Assembly (NCBI RefSeq): GCF_001278805.1
Contig: NZ_CP012602.1
Span: 4,375,501 to 4,439,500, forward strand
DNA length: 64,000 nucleotides
Direction: 5' to 3'
From: Bacillus sp. FJAT-18017
GTDB lineage: Bacteria; Bacillota; Bacilli; Bacillales; Cytobacillaceae
Positions 36,584 through 45,015 of the stretch are shown piece after piece; the first letter of the stretch is position 1, and every line of letters starts with the position of its first letter. Under the pieces are notes generated by a model. That model worked only from the letters and a program-made list of their open reading frames with translations, had not been told where the DNA came from and did no database searches. A program made the translations under genes and the position numbers.

Positions 36584-37192
36584 TCAATCCTGCTTTTCGC
36601 TGGCAATCGTCAATCTTCGTTCAATCTGTTTCCCTGCCAGCCACAGGATGAAAATGACTATCAACACAATGAGTGTTCTGAGCGGCTGAGTGAATAGGGA
36701 ACGAATATCAGCTCCGATAAAGCTAATCATAAAAATCATCGCCATTTTTCCGGCAACAACAGCGAGCATATACTGCTTGGTGCTGACGTTTGAAAGGCCG
36801 GCGACAATATTAACGACCGCTGAAGGAGTAAATGGAAAACAAAGCAGCAAAAACAATGGGCCAAATCCATGCCGTTCCACCCACTTCATCAACTTTCTGA
36901 CAGTTGAATGCTTTTGCAGAAATGACAGGAACCGCCTTTGTCCGTACTTCCGAAATAGGAAGAATACAAGAAATGCCCCAATGCACGCTCCTACCCAAGA
37001 GTATAAAAAGCCAAGCCATAAGCCAAAAGCACTTGCATTGGCCATGACAAATAGAAACAAAGGCAGAAATGGCAGAAACGCCTCAAGCATTGGTAATACA
37101 ATCCCAGGTATAGGCCCGAAAGACTTGTATTCACGGATCAATTCCATGATATTCTCAAGTGTAAACCATGATTTTAATAATTCAGCATCCAT
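36584..37192 (-). CDS. yhjE: TVP38/TMEM64 (VTT domain) membrane protein YhjE
   Basis: About 202 residues with several membrane helices. The VTT/SNARE-associated core is visible: PGIVLPMLEAFLPFLPLFLFVMANASAFG, GACIGAFLVFFLFRKYGQRR, and GFGPLFLLLCFPFTPSAVVNIVAGLSN. AAGGAG precedes the ATG. Members of this superfamily act in lipid scrambling or transport; the precise role here is unknown. Upstream partner of sipV, as in B. subtilis. Confidence 0.87.
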   Translation of the reverse strand: MDAELLKSWFTLENIMELIREYKSFGPIPGIVLPMLEAFLPFLPLFLFVMANASAFGLWLGFLYSWVGACIGAFLVFFLFRKYGQRRFLSFLQKHSTVRKLMKWVERHGFGPLFLLLCFPFTPSAVVNIVAGLSNVSTKQYMLAVVAGKMAMIFMISFIGADIRSLFTQPLRTLIVLIVIFILWLAGKQIERRLTIASEKQD

Positions 37193-37310
37193 TTGAAACT
37201 CCTTATTGCCAGCTTTCTTTTTTATATCCTTTTTGGGGCATATTTAATCTTTTTTAAAAAAACTTAACCATTTTGTAATATCGTTTTTAATTCATCACAA
37301 CTTCTAACGC

Positions 37311-38246
37311 CTATTTTTGGATGAATTCATGAAGGGCTTGTTTGTTTTTTTCCAAATCCAGTTGCAGGACCAACCCATCGCCGCTTACTCTTGCATCGGT
37401 GTAACCGTTCTTGACGGGAATTCGAAGAGTTTCGATAGTACCTCTCCCGCCTTTCACAAAATCCATTGCCATAGAAATCATATCGCCCGTGTTCACATTT
37501 GTGTTGACAAAGGGCTGGACGACCCCAATCAGTTTTGGCAGCTTGGGAAGCATTTCAATGCTGGACAATTCCCCAGCTACCTTGCTCACGACTTTCTGCT
37601 GGCGTTCGACCCGGCCAAAATCGCCGACTGCATCTTGCCTAAATCTGACGTAGCCAAGTAAATGTTTCCCATCGAGTCTTTGTACGCCTGGCTCAAGTGT
37701 GACCCCAATGTACTTTTCCATTCTTTTCTCCACATCAATTTCTACACCTTCGGGGAATGCTTCATCAATAAGCTGGACGAACCCCTCAAAATCCACAATC
37801 GCATAATATTGCAAATCAATATCAAAGTTTTCCTTAATGGTTTGCCGCATCAACTCCGGGCCGCCCTCAAGAAAGGCCCTGTTAATTTTATGCTTACCGT
37901 GTCCTGGTATTTCCACATAACTGTCCCGCATTATCGATGTTAGCTTATATGTGCCTTTGTCCTCATTGTAATGGGCAATCATGATCATATCCGCCCTGGA
38001 GTTTTCATCTCCGCGTGCGTCGCTGCCCAATAGAAGGATATTCGTTCCCCCATACTGGTCTTTTTTACCGGAAAATTTATATTCTACTTTTTCTTTATTG
38101 CCGATTTTCTCTAACGATTGATTGACGCCCTGCCTATATTGAATATACGAATATGCGGCAATACTAACAAAAAGAAGGAGCAGGACGGTTAAAAACGGCT
38201 TCCAAAAACGCTTCTTTTTTTGACCGTGCCTCTGTTCATACCTCAT
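37311..38246 (-). CDS. LytR-CpsA-Psr (LCP) family cell-wall glycopolymer ligase
   Basis: About 311 residues. A basic N-terminus and one membrane helix (about 14-32) place the LCP domain outside. Motifs: NILLLGSDARGDENSRADMIMIAHYN (the Asp/Arg-rich pyrophosphate site), TSIMRDSYVEIPGHGKHKINRAF, and HLLGYVRFRQDAVGDFGRVERQQ. Such enzymes transfer teichoic acid or other polymers from lipid carriers to peptidoglycan. GGTGGGG precedes the ATG. B. subtilis has three paralogs (TagT, TagU, TagV) and I cannot tell which one this matches. Confidence 0.9.
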   Translation of the reverse strand: MRYEQRHGQKKKRFWKPFLTVLLLLFVSIAAYSYIQYRQGVNQSLEKIGNKEKVEYKFSGKKDQYGGTNILLLGSDARGDENSRADMIMIAHYNEDKGTYKLTSIMRDSYVEIPGHGKHKINRAFLEGGPELMRQTIKENFDIDLQYYAIVDFEGFVQLIDEAFPEGVEIDVEKRMEKYIGVTLEPGVQRLDGKHLLGYVRFRQDAVGDFGRVERQQKVVSKVAGELSSIEMLPKLPKLIGVVQPFVNTNVNTGDMISMAMDFVKGGRGTIETLRIPVKNGYTDARVSGDGLVLQLDLEKNKQALHEFIQK

Positions 38247-38388
38247 TAAGACCCCACCATTCCAGAAAAATGATTGTCTCCCTTATTAGGGGCTATAGGT
38301 CCATTCTATCAATTATTGTTGCTGTTTGCCTAATTTAGGCGAATGATGGCAGATTCAGGCATGTTTATGTTAAAGGCCTTCAATGGCA

Positions 38389-38410
38389 AAAGCCGCAAAT
38401 GTGCGGCTTT
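38389..38410 (-). terminator. terminator of the yuxL-like gene
   Basis: AAAGCCGCA (38389-38397) and TGCGGCTTT (38402-38410) form a 9-bp stem just past the peptidase stop. The T run is short. Confidence 0.7.
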
Positions 38411-38421
38411 CTGCAATCTTC

Positions 38422-40404
38422 TTATTTTAGATATTGGTCAAACCAGTCGGCGATATAATTGAGCCGGGCAATTCTCAAATTGGGTTTACCGCTCCTTGAT
38501 AGCTCATGGTTAGATTCAGGAAAGCGAACGAATTTAGCATCTTTGCCAAGCCGCTTCATTGCGATGAAAAGCTGCTCGGCCTGCTCGATTGGACACCGGT
38601 AATCTTTTTCGCTATGGAGAATCAATAAAGGTGTTTCAATATTTTTCACATAGGCAAGCGGCGAATGTTTCCATAGCTTCTCAATATCCTCAAGACCGGA
38701 ACCGATTTGCCATTCGGTGAAATAGTAGCCAATATCGCTGACACCGTAAAAGCTGACCCAGTTTGAAATCGAACGCTGTGTCACAGCAGCCTTAAAGCGG
38801 TTTGTCTGTCCGACTATCCAATTCGTCATGAAGCCGCCATAGCTTCCTCCGGTTACGCCCAGCCTGTTTTCATCGATAAAATCATATGTTTCAAGTGCAT
38901 AATCAACTGCCGCCATTACATCCTGGTAATCTCCGCCGCCATAGTCGCCGCGCACTGCATTAACATGCTCTTGGCCATAGCCATGGCTTCCACGAGGATT
39001 TATGTAAAGAACAGCATATCCTCTCGAAGAAAGGATCTGGAATTCATTCATATAGGAGTTCCCATACATTGCATGCGGTCCGCCATGGATTTCAAGGACA
39101 AGCGGATATTTTTTTCCTTCCTCAAAGCCTGCCGGTTTCATGATCCAGCCGTTCAGGAAGTGGCCTTCACTTCCTTCAAACGTGAGCGGCTCCGCTTTTG
39201 AGAGAGTCCTCCCCGTAAGGAATGACTCATTTACAGACGTCAGCCTTGTGAGGGTGCCATCCGTTATCGTGAGCATAAACAAATCCCCTGGCTCGTGCGG
39301 CTTGCTGATGGCAACTGCAGCCCGCTGGTTTTTACTGTCGACTGACAGGCCATATACATGCTGGTCGCCAAGCAGCGCAGGGTACAATTCGCCTTCTGTA
39401 TTTCCATAATAAACAACCGTATTGCCAAGGTCGCTTGCGATAAAATAAAAGCTGGTGTTATCGTCAGCCCAGATAAAGCCGGGCGACACTGCACCCTGGT
39501 GGAAATCGGCAGCTACGGTATCACTAGCCGTGGCGTCAAGCCCCTCAGTCATGCAGGTAAATACCTTTGTTTCCAAGTCATACACCCAGACGCGAGCGAG
39601 TGTTGCATTTTGGAACGTTCTCCCCTGGCCAATCAATCCAAGCTTCCGGCCATCCGGAGACCAGGATGCCTGCCAGAATGAAACTTCCCCTGTCTCCAGC
39701 TGTGTTAATTCCGCTGTTTCAATATTGAAAAGATATAGCCCGAGCGTAAAAGATTGATCCTTGTCTTCGGTGAGATCAGCACCTATTGCCAATGTTTTGC
39801 CGTCCGGCGACCAGCAGTGGAGGTGATAATCTTCCTTACCGTCGGTCAATTGGCTGACTTCACCTGTCTCTACATCAACAACCGCAATTTGCGAATAATC
39901 CCCCTTCCAGAATCCGGAAGAATCGGACTTGTATTTCATTTTCGTTACTTCAAGAGGCTCTAATTCCTTTTCCTTTTTCTCTTCTTGCTTGTCAGTTGCT
40001 TTCTTTCCTGTTTCAACCGACACCTGAAAGGCAATCCTGGTACCATCGGGTGACCATACCGGTCTGCCTGCGCCATTTTCAAGGTCGGTCAGCATTCTCG
40101 CTTCCCCTCCAGCTGCGTTGACAATATATAATTGATTTTTGCCGCTTCGGTTTGAAACAAAAGCCAGCTTTGTCCCATCTGGTGACCAGCGTGGCGAATG
40201 ATTCCTATGCTTTCCATAAGTCCATTGAACAGGACCGGCTTGTCCCTCCGTGCCCACTATAAAAATATTTGAGTAATACTCTTTCTTTTCACTGCATATT
40301 CCGGTTTCTGTATAGGCGCATAGCGTCCCATCTGGTGAAAGCTGCGGGTCAACCGCCGATTTCAGTTCAACTAAATCCTCTGATTTAATGCCTGTAAAGC
40401 CCAT
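38422..40404 (-). CDS. yuxL: S9 family peptidase, YuxL-like
   Basis: About 660 residues. The N-terminal half is a beta-propeller with repeated WSPDG units (at least five). The C-terminal alpha/beta hydrolase has GVTGGSYGGFMTNW with the catalytic Ser near residue 520, and RFPESNHELSRSG with the catalytic His near the end. There is no signal peptide, so it is a cytosolic acylaminoacyl- or oligopeptidase. GAAGGTGGG precedes the ATG. The symbol is based on overall similarity to B. subtilis YuxL; position is not conserved with that gene as far as I recall. Confidence 0.87.
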   Translation of the reverse strand: MGFTGIKSEDLVELKSAVDPQLSPDGTLCAYTETGICSEKKEYYSNIFIVGTEGQAGPVQWTYGKHRNHSPRWSPDGTKLAFVSNRSGKNQLYIVNAAGGEARMLTDLENGAGRPVWSPDGTRIAFQVSVETGKKATDKQEEKKEKELEPLEVTKMKYKSDSSGFWKGDYSQIAVVDVETGEVSQLTDGKEDYHLHCWSPDGKTLAIGADLTEDKDQSFTLGLYLFNIETAELTQLETGEVSFWQASWSPDGRKLGLIGQGRTFQNATLARVWVYDLETKVFTCMTEGLDATASDTVAADFHQGAVSPGFIWADDNTSFYFIASDLGNTVVYYGNTEGELYPALLGDQHVYGLSVDSKNQRAAVAISKPHEPGDLFMLTITDGTLTRLTSVNESFLTGRTLSKAEPLTFEGSEGHFLNGWIMKPAGFEEGKKYPLVLEIHGGPHAMYGNSYMNEFQILSSRGYAVLYINPRGSHGYGQEHVNAVRGDYGGGDYQDVMAAVDYALETYDFIDENRLGVTGGSYGGFMTNWIVGQTNRFKAAVTQRSISNWVSFYGVSDIGYYFTEWQIGSGLEDIEKLWKHSPLAYVKNIETPLLILHSEKDYRCPIEQAEQLFIAMKRLGKDAKFVRFPESNHELSRSGKPNLRIARLNYIADWFDQYLK

Positions 40405-40628
40405 TCAAGTTCCCACCTTCTTTGTTGGTTACAAAATTATTTCGACAACAGAAATAGTTTTCCTGCAAAAATAATTCGTAATTTTAAATTTTTCTGCATA
40501 CTCTAACAGAAAATAACTATAACGGAAGTGAATCAAGATATATTTATCATTTCCTTATTGCGAATTCATCTTGAATTTCGTATGATAAATACGAACAAGT
40601 GTTCCGTTTTTTTGGAGGAGGTGCCCAG

Positions 40629-41072
40629 ATGACAAGAATACCTGAAAAAGACCGTGATATCATGGAACTGGCCATTTATTTGCCAATGGTACTGACAATT
40701 CTTAACAGAGATCTAGGTGTTATTGAAAATAGCCCATTCAAGCTTAAAAAGCCTTATAAGGAATTCGTTGAGGAAACAATGAAGGCTGTCCAGAAAGAAC
40801 TTTCCGGGGTAAAAGCATACATGAAGGCAAACAATCTAAAGGTGATGGAGACAAAACGGGACGAGGCATTTACCATGTTCCTGTTTATTTACAATGGCTA
40901 CGAAGAATACCATAACTACTTTAATCCCCGCATCCGAAATAGGGTACAGGAATTAATGGAGTATTATTTTATTGGCAGGCATCATTCTGGCGAAGAGGCG
41001 GCAGCCAAACAGCATACCGGGAGCCCATCCGTCCAAGGGCCAACCAAGTCAGGAATTTCAAGGGCTAAATAG
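40629..41072 (+). CDS. yhjD: YhjD-like hypothetical protein
   Basis: About 147 residues, no signal peptide. The start at 40629 is fixed by GGAGGAGGTG; the upstream in-frame ATG lacks such a site. The opening MTRIPEKDRDIMELAIYLPMVLTILNRD and the block FKLKKPYKEFVEETMKAVQKEL recall a small family represented by YhjD near comK in B. subtilis. The middle is helical, and the last 25 residues are polar and low in complexity. Function unknown. Convergent with comK. Confidence 0.65.
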   Translation: MTRIPEKDRDIMELAIYLPMVLTILNRDLGVIENSPFKLKKPYKEFVEETMKAVQKELSGVKAYMKANNLKVMETKRDEAFTMFLFIYNGYEEYHNYFNPRIRNRVQELMEYYFIGRHHSGEEAAAKQHTGSPSVQGPTKSGISRAK

Positions 41073-41080
41073 TTGGAGAT

Positions 41081-41641
41081 CTATTCAATAAACTGGCCAT
41101 ATTTACGATGCTGTTCAGACGCTTCAAGGTGTCTCGGTCTATGGACTACATAATATGATTTTCGTTCCATTTGTTCAATGCGCTGCATAAGTTTTGTTCT
41201 GAGCAGGGCTGTTCGCAGAAGCTGATTTTTGAAGGAACTATAGGATACTGGAAGCGGATAGGACTGCTTGTTTTGAAATGTCACAACTGTATCGCCAACC
41301 GCGGTTCGTTCATGGTCCATAACATGTTCATGGGATATCCAGATACATTCAGGGCGGCTTGGCGATGTTGTAGGGAAAAGGTAAATGAAATTAGTGGGGT
41401 CAACAACTATGGGGACTTTGTGGGTAATACCGATCAATTGCCTCGTTCCTTCCCGCCTGCCGTCAAAGGAACTCCCGAAATACTCGCAGCTTTTCCTGAC
41501 AATTTCAAGCGGCTTGAATGGAGAGATGAATTCATCTTCGAGTTCGAAAATTTGTGAATACACCTTGCTGCCATATACAAATGGCTTAATAAACATTGTG
41601 CACGGGTTAATCTCGTATTCTTCTATTTGCTTCTGTTTCAC
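41081..41641 (-). CDS. comK: competence transcription factor ComK
   Basis: About 186 residues, master activator of DNA uptake genes in Bacillus. Conserved ComK blocks are visible: PLEIVRKSCEYFGSSFDGRREGT, IVVDPTNFIYLFPTTSPSRPECIWISH, VTFQNKQSYPLPVSYSSFKNQLLRTALLRTK. It starts with GTG after GAGGAG. The C-terminus carries HRKYGQFIE rather than the longer tail of B. subtilis ComK, so control by MecA/Clp may differ. Divergent from the IDEAL-domain gene across an AT-rich 194-base region with A-tract/T-tract palindromes of the type bound by ComK. Confidence 0.92.
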   Translation of the reverse strand: MKQKQIEEYEINPCTMFIKPFVYGSKVYSQIFELEDEFISPFKPLEIVRKSCEYFGSSFDGRREGTRQLIGITHKVPIVVDPTNFIYLFPTTSPSRPECIWISHEHVMDHERTAVGDTVVTFQNKQSYPLPVSYSSFKNQLLRTALLRTKLMQRIEQMERKSYYVVHRPRHLEASEQHRKYGQFIE

Positions 41642-41746
41642 ACTTTCAGCTCCTCGCTATTATAGATACTTGTCCATCATATCATTTCTTTTCCAAAATC
41701 TATCAATACTGAAAGAAAGTTGCGAATTTATACACAATATCTATTT

Positions 41747-41777
41747 AAAAATATTTTTCTGAAAATTAAAAATAATT
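41747..41777. promoter_or_regulatory. possible ComK-type AT boxes between comK and the IDEAL gene
   Basis: AAAAATATTTTT (41747-41758) and AAAATTAAAAATAATT (41762-41777) resemble the AAAAN5TTTT boxes recognised by ComK but match imperfectly (spacing 4 instead of 5, or incomplete T tract). They abut the -35 of the plus-strand promoter at 41780. Tentative. Confidence 0.4.
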
Positions 41778-41779
41778 AG

Positions 41780-41808
41780 TTGATTTTGGTCCCCCCAACC
41801 AATATAAT
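41780..41808 (+). promoter_or_regulatory. sigma-A promoter of the IDEAL-domain gene
   Basis: TTGATT (41780-41785), a 17-base spacer, and TATAAT (41803-41808), giving a leader of about 20 bases before the ATG at 41836. Confidence 0.75.
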
Positions 41809-41835
41809 AAAAAAAAGCAGCAGGGGGGATTAAAA

Positions 41836-42069
41836 ATGAACGAAAAATCCTATACGGAATTAATGAAAATCGGCGCCATGAAAAAGGAAAAGGCTGAAGG
41901 ATCACTCCAGGAAATGTATGTTGAGATGCTGCTGAATGAAATCCAGCTAAACATTGAAAAGGAAAAATTGATGAAAAAGATCGATGAGTCACTGGAACAG
42001 CGCAACAAACTTGTATTTCTGGACTTAACAGGAAGCCTGAAGGAGCTGAACAAACGATACGGAGCATAA
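41836..42069 (+). CDS. small IDEAL-domain protein
   Basis: A 77-residue protein, mostly helical and charged. The C-terminal segment KKIDESLEQRNKLVFLDLTGSLKELNKRYG fits the IDEAL domain, a short helical hairpin found alone or at the C-terminus of UPF0302 proteins such as YpiB. GGGGGGA precedes the ATG and a good sigma-A promoter lies upstream. It faces away from comK, and a terminator follows. Function unknown; the shared regulatory region suggests co-regulation with competence, which is an inference. Confidence 0.8.
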   Translation: MNEKSYTELMKIGAMKKEKAEGSLQEMYVEMLLNEIQLNIEKEKLMKKIDESLEQRNKLVFLDLTGSLKELNKRYGA

Positions 42070-42098
42070 AAGGCAGCCAATTTAGAGTAAAAACGTAA

Positions 42099-42128
42099 AT
42101 CCGCCTCAGGATTGGGGCGGATTTTTTC
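42099..42128 (+). terminator. terminator of the IDEAL-domain gene
   Basis: ATCCGCC (42099-42105) and GGCGGAT (42116-42122), 10-base loop, followed by TTTTTTC. Confidence 0.88.
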
Positions 42129-42212
42129 TGACCTTTTAGTAGCTTATACTGAATGACAGGCACTAAACTACGAAGTGCCATTCCCGCAAGTGATTAATTT
42201 TTGTCTATAAGA

Positions 42213-42881
42213 TCATTTACTGTTCAGCGGCAATATGATTTCTTTGTCTTCATTCCTCGCCGAGTTTACAAGAGTTGAGACCTCGTAAAAATCAATTTTA
42301 TTAGATGGAAACGGTGTAAGCAGTGACGTTAATTCAAGCGGGTTGTCTACTGCCGGGTCTAGCCAAATTTTCTGCTGCTCCGGTTCAAGGATTGCTGGCA
42401 TTCTATCATGGATGGCGGCTGTTTTTTCGTTTGCCTCTGTCGTAATGATCGTGCATGAAAAAATGGTTTTTCCATCCTTGTCCCAGCGGTCAAAGAGACC
42501 CGCAAAAGCAAACGGGACTGTTTCCTTGCTGACAAACCGGTAAGGCTGCTTGGTTTTCCCCTCCCGCTTCCATTCAAAGTAGCCATCCGCGGGGATTAGG
42601 CATCTTCTCGTCTTCAATGGATTTTTAAAACTTGGCTTCTCATGGACTGATTCAGCCCGGGCATTGATCATTTTATAGCCTATTTTTTCGTCGTTTGCCC
42701 AATATGGAATCAGACCCCAGCGAAAATCCATCCCAACCCGCTTGCCGCCTCTGTTTACGATCGCAAGGATGTTTGTTCCCGGCGCAATATTGTAACGCGG
42801 GTTCAAATCCCCGTCAAACTCGAAATCAAACTGCTGCATTAACGAATATACCTCAGTAATAAGCGAGAAACGTCCGCACAT
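42213..42881 (-). CDS. SRAP domain protein (YedK/HMCES family)
   Basis: About 222 residues. Cys2 in MCGRF is the catalytic residue that becomes exposed when Met1 is removed and forms a stable crosslink with abasic sites in single-stranded DNA. Other conserved parts: NPRYNIAPGTNILAIV (Asn active-site region), RWGLIPYWA, NARAESVHEKPSFK, RCLIPADGYFEWKR and AAIHDRMPAIL with the catalytic His. Length is normal. The role is protection of abasic sites during replication, known for the family. GGGGATGAGG precedes the ATG. Confidence 0.93.
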   Translation of the reverse strand: MCGRFSLITEVYSLMQQFDFEFDGDLNPRYNIAPGTNILAIVNRGGKRVGMDFRWGLIPYWANDEKIGYKMINARAESVHEKPSFKNPLKTRRCLIPADGYFEWKREGKTKQPYRFVSKETVPFAFAGLFDRWDKDGKTIFSCTIITTEANEKTAAIHDRMPAILEPEQQKIWLDPAVDNPLELTSLLTPFPSNKIDFYEVSTLVNSARNEDKEIILPLNSK

Positions 42882-42944
42882 GGTACCTCATCCCCCATTC
42901 ATGTTGCAAAAATTTTAACATGAATAAGTCCGAGAATGAAAGAA

Positions 42945-42967
42945 AACCCCTTTAGTGATGAGGGGTT
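42945..42967 (-). terminator. weak terminator-like hairpin
   Basis: Minus-strand AACCCCT, 9-base loop, AGGGGTT, then TTC and TTTC. It is the first terminator-like stem reached by transcripts of the M14 gene after they pass the 131-bp repeats. Confidence 0.5.
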
Positions 42968-43049
42968 CAATCTCTTTCCACTAACCCAGTGCATGAATGT
43001 TGGCGGAGTGGGTTTGGTTCCAATAAGCATCTCTAAATTAATTCTCCAA

Positions 43050-43440
43050 TCACACTTTTTCACCAAATACTTGAATCAGTCATAACACTTTTCACTAGCC
43101 GGTCTCTGAGTAGTACTAGTAAACCCGAGGTGAAAAATGGTACTACTCAGAGTAGTACTAGAAATGACTATGCCGCCACATCACACTTTTTCACCAAACA
43201 CACGGATCTGTCATAGTACTTTTCACTAGCCGGTCTCTGAGTAGTACTAGTGAACCCGAGGTGAAAAATGGTACTACTCAGAGTAGTGCTAGAAATGACT
43301 ATGCCGCCGTATAACACTTATTCACCAAATACATGAATCAGTCATAGACTTTTCACTAGCCGGTCTCTGAGTAGTACTAGTGAACTCGAGATGATAAATA
43401 GTAATACTCAAAGTAAAACTAAAAACAACTCTTAGCGGTA
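43050..43440. repeat. three tandem 131-bp repeats with internal hairpins
   Basis: Units begin TCACACTTTTTCACCAAA at 43050 and 43181, and TAACACTTATTCACC at 43312. Units 1 and 2 are nearly identical, unit 3 is diverged at its 3' half. Each of the first two contains CTCTGAGTAGTAC and its exact reverse complement GTACTACTCAGAG, 23 bases apart (43104-43116 and 43140-43152 in unit 1). Unit 3 has lost the right arm. No reading frame is supported. Confidence 0.9.
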
Positions 43441-43480
43441 GCAGCTTTCGTTAACTATGCTGAACCCAGTAGACGACCTT

Positions 43481-44671
43481 TTACAAATACAACCCCGCAA
43501 GGAAGATTCCAAGGCTTTCTTCATAAATCTCATTGAATTGGGCAAGTGGCAGAGGATTTACCCCGCTGCCAAGCTCGACCGTAAAGCCAGGCCGGCGCCA
43601 ATCCTGGATGAACCAATCCTTGTAGCCTGCATAGCTCTCAATGGTTTTAACAGGTTCATAGCCGCTAACTCTTGCAAACTCATTGACCATTGTCTCGGAT
43701 ACAGGCGGCTCCAGATTCTCAAATCCCCAATAAATGACCTGCCCCTGAGTGTGAAAAGCTAGCACTCTTGCAAAATCACGCCTTCTCGTCAGATTCGCCA
43801 TCGCAATAACTTCAGGCTCGGACAACGGGCTTTCCCCACCGTAATCCCTCGGTCCCGGCACTTTTGGATTCCGTGCCCGCTCAAGTTCCCATCTCGCCGG
43901 GAACTGGTCATTCAAATCGACGCCTCGCAAATTCGCCTTCCAATTGGAGAAATCCGTACTACCATTGTTCCAGCCAACCACCCTGCTGTACCACGGGTCA
44001 TTTGGCGGCAGCCCGTTGATGACCAGATGAACACCATCCGGATTGACCATTGGAACGAGCGAAAGAGTCGACTGACGATACAATGGAAAAACCGAAAGGC
44101 CGCGGATTCCTGTTTGGTTTGTAAGTGCCAATAAATAGTCATTCAAAAAGATCATTAGAACAGGCGTCGTAATCCATTCATTTGCGTGAAAGGATCCATT
44201 ATAATGAACCCGCTTGTTGCCATTGCCAATCAGCACCTCGGGGAGGCTCCTGCCGGCGACCGAATTGCCAATTGAAGAAACGCGGAAAAAAGGATAGACA
44301 TTTTGCAGCCTTGAAAGATCGTTCATCATCGCTCCATGGTCATACTCACGCCTGCCCTGGACAAGTCTCCATGTAATCCTGAGCGGAAGGAAAATGGTCT
44401 GTCCGACTAGAAGCCGGTTCGGATTCAAGCCTGGATTTACAAGCAGGATGGCATCAAGTGAAAGGTTTCTGCTCTGTGCAATTCGCCATAACGTATCTCC
44501 TGTCCTGATCTGATACCCGGTGGCAACAAAGCCTGGAATCCTGATTCTTTGCCCTACAGACAGGGCATCTGTGTTTATCCCTCTATTCGAGTCAACAATA
44601 AGCTGCAGGGTAATTCTAAAAAGCTGGCTGTAATACCAAAGTGTATCGCCTCTCCTTACCGTTACGTCCAT
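43481..44671 (-). CDS. LysM-M14 peptidase, gamma-D-glutamyl-diaminopimelate endopeptidase-like
   Basis: About 396 residues. Two LysM repeats come first (VTVRRGDTLWYYSQLFRITLQLIVDSN, YQIRTGDTLWRIAQSRNLSLDAILLVNPG), followed by a zinc carboxypeptidase fold: GSFHANEW (zinc His and Glu), GVDLNDQFPA, AFHTQGQVIYW (third zinc ligand) and FTVELG with the catalytic Glu. The arrangement is that of endopeptidase I, which cleaves peptidoglycan stem peptides. It has no signal peptide, like the Lysinibacillus sphaericus enzyme involved in sporulation. The start at 44671 follows AGGTGGGGAG; the longer frame starting at 44695 is less likely. Confidence 0.9.
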   Translation of the reverse strand: MDVTVRRGDTLWYYSQLFRITLQLIVDSNRGINTDALSVGQRIRIPGFVATGYQIRTGDTLWRIAQSRNLSLDAILLVNPGLNPNRLLVGQTIFLPLRITWRLVQGRREYDHGAMMNDLSRLQNVYPFFRVSSIGNSVAGRSLPEVLIGNGNKRVHYNGSFHANEWITTPVLMIFLNDYLLALTNQTGIRGLSVFPLYRQSTLSLVPMVNPDGVHLVINGLPPNDPWYSRVVGWNNGSTDFSNWKANLRGVDLNDQFPARWELERARNPKVPGPRDYGGESPLSEPEVIAMANLTRRRDFARVLAFHTQGQVIYWGFENLEPPVSETMVNEFARVSGYEPVKTIESYAGYKDWFIQDWRRPGFTVELGSGVNPLPLAQFNEIYEESLGIFLAGLYL

Positions 44672-44836
44672 GCCTCTCCCCACCTTTAAAAACATGCATT
44701 CCCCAAACTATATGTGTGGATTTCGCGAATTATCCCCCTCTATACAAGCAGTACGCCCCCCCACCCCGGGCTTGAATGCATTCCGGCATGCCGGTATGCA
44801 ACAGTCAGTTACGTTCAGTTTTTCTGTCGGATTGGT
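44672..44836. other. intergenic, no gene seen
   Basis: Contains a C-rich stretch (CCCCCCCACCCCGGGC) and the short inverted repeat CATTCCGGCATGCCGGTATG, but no supported gene. Confidence 0.5.
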
Positions 44837-44941
44837 TATGTATCACTTTCTCTGATTTACGGATCACTTTTCAAGATTTATGGAACACTTTCTGCGTTTT
44901 ATGCGCACTTCTTGTTCTGCCGTGTTATGGCGTTCACTTTA
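44837..44941. repeat. 21-bp tandem repeats (4-5 copies)
   Basis: Degenerate units of exactly 21 bases start at 44837, 44858, 44879 and 44900, with a weaker fifth at 44921. The shared pattern is TAYGGAYCACTTTYTNNGATT. Open frames through the array are short and lack ribosome sites. Confidence 0.8.
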
Positions 44942-45015
44942 TCCTAGTTACGAATCTGGCATAGTCAGGTTTTTTTCTAAAATAGAAAAAGGCCGAGTTA
45001 GCCCCGGCCCAAACG

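Noticed and set aside
42150..42185. Small inverted repeat GGCACT...AGTGCC downstream of the SRAP gene
   Set aside because: The stem is short, has no T run and is close to a separate clear terminator. Too little to call a functional site.
43050..43440. CRISPR array
   Set aside because: Only three long contiguous units without unique spacers, and no cas genes. They are tandem repeats.
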